Shown: positions 59,441 to 64,000 of the stretch, piece by piece
Layout: the number at the start of each line of letters is the position of its first letter
Position numbering within the stretch: position 1 is the first letter of the stretch
Assembly (NCBI RefSeq): GCF_964355755.1
Contig: NC_092670.1
Coordinates: 18,785,201-18,849,200 of the forward strand
Length of the DNA stretch: 64,000 bases
Reading direction: 5' to 3'
DNA from: Antedon mediterranea
Taxonomy: Eukaryota; Echinodermata; Crinoidea; Comatulida; Antedonidae
Notes under the pieces: model-generated
What the model was told of the DNA's origin: nothing
The model's input: the letters and a program-made list of their open reading frames with translations, nothing else
Database searches by the model: none
Translations under genes and position numbers: made by a program

Positions 59441-60807
59441 ATGGTAGGTATAATAAATCCATAGCCTAGTTTTGCAATTTTGCTAAACTAGGCTAGGCCC
59501 CCTCTAGTAATACCCTGATCTGAAGAGTCCCGAGAAGAGGCCTAGTAGGGTATCCCCGACCGAGAGTAGGCCTAGACTAGTAGTAAGTAAAGTAGGCCTA
59601 GCCTAAACTATAAACCCCAGTATTGATTGTAGCCCGTGTAAGCGCGCGGTACAGTTAAGTTAGGCATAATGACTCTCTAGTTTGAGTGTGTCGCATTAAT
59701 TGTTATTCTTTGTTAAATAAAATGATTGCCAAAATAATAATTTAATATATTATTGGCCTATCTATTGATATTATTATATGAATAGGTTAGCCCTAATGAT
59801 TATCATTTTGATATTTATAATTGAAAGTTTGCGATACACAACGTGTAAGCGGCAGGCCCTATAATTATTAATACTGTAATATAATTATAGTTCTGAATAA
59901 AATATACACTTTTCATGAGTGAGAAAGGGTTTTCTTTATAATTTTTATCAGGCTTCCGAAGAGGTAAACCCAAAGGCATTTCCACTGGCCGACCCACAAT
60001 TGACGGTAACAATATTGGACTTGATTCAGCAAGCCTCAAACTACAAACAGTTACGGAAAGGTGCAAATGAAGGTACTGTAATTTAAGGGAAAAACAGAAA
60101 TAGGCCTATAGTTAATTTGTGTCAAAAAAAATATAGTGCGAAATACACTTGATAAATAATTGACAGGCTTTTTTTTTATTGTCTAACCAAACTAAACCCT
60201 TATATTAATATTAAATAATGTATTTTTGGTTTAAAAATTTAATTCCCTGCCAAATTCTGTGTTGATCAATCTTGAATGTTTATCAATTAACATGCTTTTT
60301 ATTTAGCAACCAAAGCACTAAATCGTGGGATTGCTGAGTTCATTGTGATGGCAGCTGATGCAGAACCATTGGAAATTCTACTTCACTTGCCACTGCTTTG
60401 TGAAGACAAGAATGTGCCATATGTGTTTGTTAGATCCAAACAGGGTAAGTCCAAGATTATCAGTGACGACCGCCGCTGGTTGCCTAAACAGTGGACCTTT
60501 TGCCGGGGGTGCATCCGCATCTCCCCTTACCAGCCTACATATTTCATTCTAATCCTTTGCCAGACTTTTGGCTCCAAATTAATATGATACAATATAGACC
60601 ATATCTTACCTATACATAATTATTGTTAAGGTGGATTACCAATAAGTTATTTAATCATTATCCTGTTTTATTATCTTTTCAGCTCTTGGCAGAGCAACTG
60701 GTGTGTCCAGACCTGTGATTGCGTGTTCAGTTACTATCAACGAAGGCTCACAGTTAAAACCGCAGATTCAGAGTCTGCAACTCAGTATTGAAAAACTTCT
60801 GATTTAA
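59441..60807 (+). CDS. SNU13: U4/U6.U5 tri-snRNP and box C/D snoRNP protein SNU13 (15.5K), 4 exons
   Basis: Binds kink-turns in U4 snRNA and box C/D snoRNAs and nucleates both particles in the nucleus and nucleolus. Exons: 59441-59443 (start codon only), 59952-60072, 60307-60444, 60683-60807; 387 nt, 128 aa, the same length as human. The L7Ae domain fills the protein: [84 protein letters not shown]. The start exon must be ATG alone (donor ATG/GTAGGT), because the alternative donor four bases later breaks the frame. Very similar to vertebrate SNU13. Confidence 0.96.
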
Positions 60808-61487
60808 ACACCTGTCAAAAGATCTCTTCTGTAGGGGGAAGGTTTATTTTTAAAGTATTGTAAGATTTTTATTAGTGAACAGTGTAAGTAAGTCATGGAT
60901 ATTGGAAATATATAACCATGATATTAATGTAAACATGTGTTTAGATGATTTTCTATTAAAAAAAAACAACATTGAATACTTTAGTGCTTGAAGAACATGA
61001 ATATTATTATACAGTATATATCATAATTTGTTTAAATTGTGTATTTTCACAGTTCACACATAAATTGACTCATCATTCAACGGTACAAGGCTGATATTTG
61101 TTAAGCACCTTTAGTTAGAATTGTACATGACATACTTTACCAATATATATATAATTGCAACAAAAATTTAATACCTATGAACTTTGAAATTACCTGCCAA
61201 ATAGAATACCCTGACTAGTACATTCACTATAATAATACCACAAACATTTAAATTCAAATAAATAGAATATAGCTTTGCTATTGGCATTATAAATATATTC
61301 ATGGCTAGTATAATGTGTAAAGCTTGTGAAAGAATGGAATGTATAAATCAATTTGGTATCCCAATTTAAATCATTATTAACATAATTAACTGCAGTGTAA
61401 CCATTAGTATATTTTATAATTCATAATTGCTAATATACAGTACATTAATAATTTATCTGTTTAGTATTAACTGTGTATTATAAATTC
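60808..61487. other. Convergent 3' flanks of SNU13 and UBE2O
   Basis: AT-rich. ATTAAA at 60955-60960 could be the SNU13 polyadenylation signal, and TTTATT words near 61450 could serve UBE2O. Nothing else seen. Confidence 0.5.
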
Positions 61488-63529
61488 TTATTGTGCTATA
61501 TTCAAGAAAGCTGTTTTGTATGCTTTTAATGCTTGCTGTATGCTAAGCAAGAAACCTTTTGAAAAAGGCAACAATGGGAAAGCTGGCAACCCAGGCTTGA
61601 CACTGTCAGGCGACACAGGCTTGACACTGTCAGGCGATACAGGTTTAGTGCTGCCCGATGACGCCCCATCAACCTCAAGCCAATATTCAATTCTCTGGAT
61701 TAGCTTGGTGTTATGTTTTCGACAAAAATCAATCACTTCATCTTTGAAGACTATAGGCGGATTAATCAGCATTTTCGTCATTGACTGAAAAGAAATAAAC
61801 AGTTTATTTATACAATATTATACAACTACATTCCCAGTAAGATTTGCTAATAAAGTAAATAAAGCATTGTATCAAAAGAAGAAAATTACCTTTTTTTACC
61901 AACCTAATTAATATGTAAATAAGCTAAGAGTGTCAAAAATGACATTATTCGTAATGAGTCTGCTTTTACGATAGTACTCCTGTATCTTCACTTTTGTTCA
62001 TAATTATGCAATAAAGCGCTGTGGTCTGGTGGTAAGATATTCTTCATGTAAGCGAGAAGTTGCAGGTTCAAATCCTGCCAGACACATTTTTTCATACAAC
62101 TAAAAATACAGAACTTTCGTCAATGAGCTATGCTCGACGCGATTATAACATGTTCTGAATATGAACACTGTTTCTATAATTTGACAGTATGATTTATAAA
62201 TGGACAGTAGACTCTTTAGGAATTGGTGTCATTCTTACAATTCTGCTAATTTGCATATTCATTAGGTTCATATTCTCTAAAATGCATTTGTAGCATTGAA
62301 TTATTACAATTATAGCAGTACCTGTACAACTTTGAGCAGAGTCATCTCGTTGTACATGTGACTGTTTTCTTCACCTAGACTTGAGCCACGATGTTTCTCA
62401 AATCCAGCTTCATTGTAATATGGTTCAGCAACTAAGATTAGCCCCTGCACGGAGACTAGCACCTGTAGCAGTGTGGATTTGCTATTCCACATCTCATCAT
62501 GCTGCAGATAAAAATAGTACTAATAGATACTAATTTCCAAGTGAAGTATATATATATATATAAACACAACAGGCACAGAACATTAATTCCACACCGTTCA
62601 GTGATATACTAAGATTGAAATAATTAATTTGAAACGATAAAGATGAAGGTATCTGTGGGAATAAGAAAAAGCCGCCCCAACCGAGATTCGAACTCGGAAT
62701 ATCTGGGTTGTTAAGTAGACTAATCTGTGGGAGCTTGTTGATGAACCAAGTGCTTATAAAAACAATTACAAGAGAACTGTATAAAGCATACATACCTTGC
62801 CTGTCCATGTGCCAAGCAAACTGATGCACACTTTACCATCCTCGTACAGGTTAGGGTTAAGCCGCATACTGCAGTATGAATGGTAGTGGAGTATAGGCGG
62901 AACCCTGGGGTAATCTGAAGGTAGTCGCACATCAAAGTGAAATAAAGCATCTTCATAGGGAGTGTTCTTGGGGCCTTCAATTAGTACTGAAAACAAATCC
63001 TATAAAACAATCATTCATAACAATAGTTAATTACAATTTCAGTAGAAAACCCTCTATTAAGAAAACCTCTTCAGGGCCTAAAAAAGTGTCCTTTTAACAG
63101 GGGTTAGCCATATTGTTGAAGCATGTCACTGGAAAGTGTTCCCTTTTTAATAGGGTGTCCCAATTAGGGGCTCCAATGTATTATACTGTAAATATTATTA
63201 TTCAGTATCATACCATGCGATCTTCAAAGGCTTTCACTAAAATTCCAACTGGCAAGGAGCATTGCAAAAGGCTAATCTGTATAAATAAACAAAAGAGTTT
63301 ATAAAGATTTCTTATGTCTTAATATATTATAATATATTAATTTGTCTCATCTATTAGTAGATGCCTTTGATTCAATTTTTCAATGACTTCATCATTACCA
63401 GAGACAGGAATAATTGCATTTCACAAACCTCCTTTTGTACTGCAGATAAAAATCTCTTTGGCGCTATCGGCGTGTGAACAGATTTTGCGAATATATGATT
63501 TGCCGGTATGGTTTCAACACTAATAAATT
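61488..63529 (-). CDS. UBE2O: E2/E3 hybrid ubiquitin-conjugating enzyme UBE2O, C-terminal part (5 exons, partial)
   Basis: UBE2O is a large E2 with E3-like activity that ubiquitinates orphan ribosomal and other proteins. Exons visible in transcript order: 63429-63529, 63214-63276, 62796-62999, 62322-62501, 61488-61784 (stop 61488). Upstream exons lie beyond the window. The UBC fold begins near SAVQKE, with [39 protein letters not shown] with the catalytic Cys, and [20 protein letters not shown]. After IEYWLEVDG comes a short linker with a duplicated KPVSPDSV, then [20 protein letters not shown] and the stop. Human UBE2O has a much longer linker here with a basic NLS-like cluster, which is absent. 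Confidence 0.93.
62018..62090 (+). tRNA. tRNA-like sequence (pseudogene or SINE head)
   Basis: T-arm intact (GCAGG TTCAAAT CCTGC) followed by CAGACAC. The 5' side GTGGTCTG can pair with it only with a bulged G, and the D-arm is shortened (about 65 nt in all). The anticodon arm is imperfect (GTA possible). The pol III boxes look present, but a functional tRNA is unlikely. It lies in the last UBE2O intron. Confidence 0.4.
62665..62715 (-). repeat. tRNA T-arm-like SINE fragment
   Basis: Minus strand has CCGAG TTCGAAT CTCGG followed by TTGGGGCGGC, a tRNA 3'-half pattern without a matching 5' half. Probably a truncated tRNA-derived SINE in a UBE2O intron. Confidence 0.45.
63040..63190. repeat. 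CAGTAGAAC/GGACACC-group repeat remnant
   Basis: AAGAAAACCTCTTCAGGGCC, GTGTCCTTTTAACAGGGG and TTAATAGGGTGTCCCAATTA are pogo/Tigger-MITE-like words also seen near 5880, 19330, 21130, 43970, 54940 and 58040. Confidence 0.45.
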
Positions 63530-63659
63530 CTGTAACGAAACAATTTTTTATGTAAAAATTTCATTATTATTAGATATGGCATAACTATTGGATTGCTATT
63601 AATCAAATACATACAATACTCTCTTTGCTAATAAATGCAATAGTTTTGATTGAACTTTA

Positions 63660-63829
63660 CTACACCTTTCACACCAAACTTTGCAGTGATCTCCAAAACA
63701 CCACGGAGAGACCCCATTCACATCGTTGTTTAATTTTACCTTTACTTTCACAACTCCGGAGTTGACTCCCTGGTGTGTCTAAACTCTAGAGTGTCTCCGG
63801 AGTATTGCGCGTTGGTGTGAAAAGGGTAT
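63660..63829. mobile_element. MITE with CACACCAA-type TIR
   Basis: Left CACCTTTCACACCAAAC and right GTTGGTGTGAAAAGGGTA form a roughly 15-bp imperfect TIR. Inner words CTCCGGAG/CTCCGGAGT are also paired. Confidence 0.65.
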
Positions 63830-64000
63830 AAAGGTAAAGGTATTCATATTTGTCCTCAAGCTTAACTGGAAACTGAGGAAATTCGGATTAGGCCCTCCAC
63901 GGACCCACGACAGCCAGCAGTGCAGCGCCTACCAGATCAGCACACCGGGAGACGATCCCCTACTCTTTTCGAATAGTGTACCAAGTTCTTTAACGTGCAC
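63830..64000. repeat. Dispersed repeat running off the right edge
   Basis: GAGACGATCCCCTACTCTTT then CGAATAGTG and TTCTTTAACGTGCAC look like a widespread invertebrate interspersed repeat; no ORF. The element is cut by the end of the window. Confidence 0.4.

Noticed and set aside
59441-59447. Longer SNU13 first exon (ATGGTAG with donor GTATAA)
   Set aside because: Gives the wrong phase for exon 2; ATG alone with donor GTAGGT keeps the protein in frame.

Overview
This looks like a 64 kb piece of an invertebrate deuterostome nuclear genome, most likely an echinoderm; a crinoid would fit the low GC and the repeat style, but that is a guess. The genes have many short exons with GT-AG (twice GC-AG) introns, proteins close to vertebrate orthologues, and introns full of small inverted-repeat transposons. 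I built the gene models by hand from splice sites, reading-frame continuity and remembered family sequences. No alignment was run.

Layout. 1-190: minisatellite. 1670-30217 (minus): SGSM3, a TBC-SH3-RUN RabGAP with 22 coding exons, an apparent pair of mutually exclusive exons in the RUN domain and a possible second first exon. 33085-34947 (plus): an MFSD6-like transporter in one uninterrupted coding exon. 38243-40062 (minus): MPV17L-like, 4 exons. 41747-42102: a 5S-rRNA-derived SINE. 42275-48278 (minus): ENGASE (GH85), 12 exons. 50127-54634 (plus): NTAN1, 10 exons. 58791-58979 (minus): U2 snRNA. 59441-60807 (plus): SNU13, 4 exons. 61488-63529 (minus): the 3' part of UBE2O, running off the right edge.

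ENGASE and NTAN1 are divergent and share about 1.85 kb of intergenic DNA that also holds a 0.9 kb inverted-repeat transposon. NTAN1 and SNU13 point the same way. Between them a tandem-duplication scar joins a copy of the SNU13 leader to a copy of the NTAN1 stop region; the first unit later took in LINE debris and the second holds the U2 gene. SNU13 and U2 both belong to the spliceosome. The other genes are separate housekeeping functions: Rab/Rap signalling, membrane transport, organelle membrane protein, cytosolic N-glycan release, N-terminal amide removal and ubiquitin conjugation. They do not form a pathway.

Repeats: sixteen copies of one 0.1-0.2 kb MITE family carry a variable internal 18-20 bp iteration. 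There are three minisatellites, one of them open on both strands, several other TIR elements, and local tandem duplications in the MFSD6-like 3' flank, upstream of MPV17L and inside ENGASE. The strongest candidates for undescribed biology are the SGSM3 exon pair, the NTAN1/SNU13 duplication junction and the 0.8 kb TIR element in NTAN1 intron 9 that carries an exon-like ORF.
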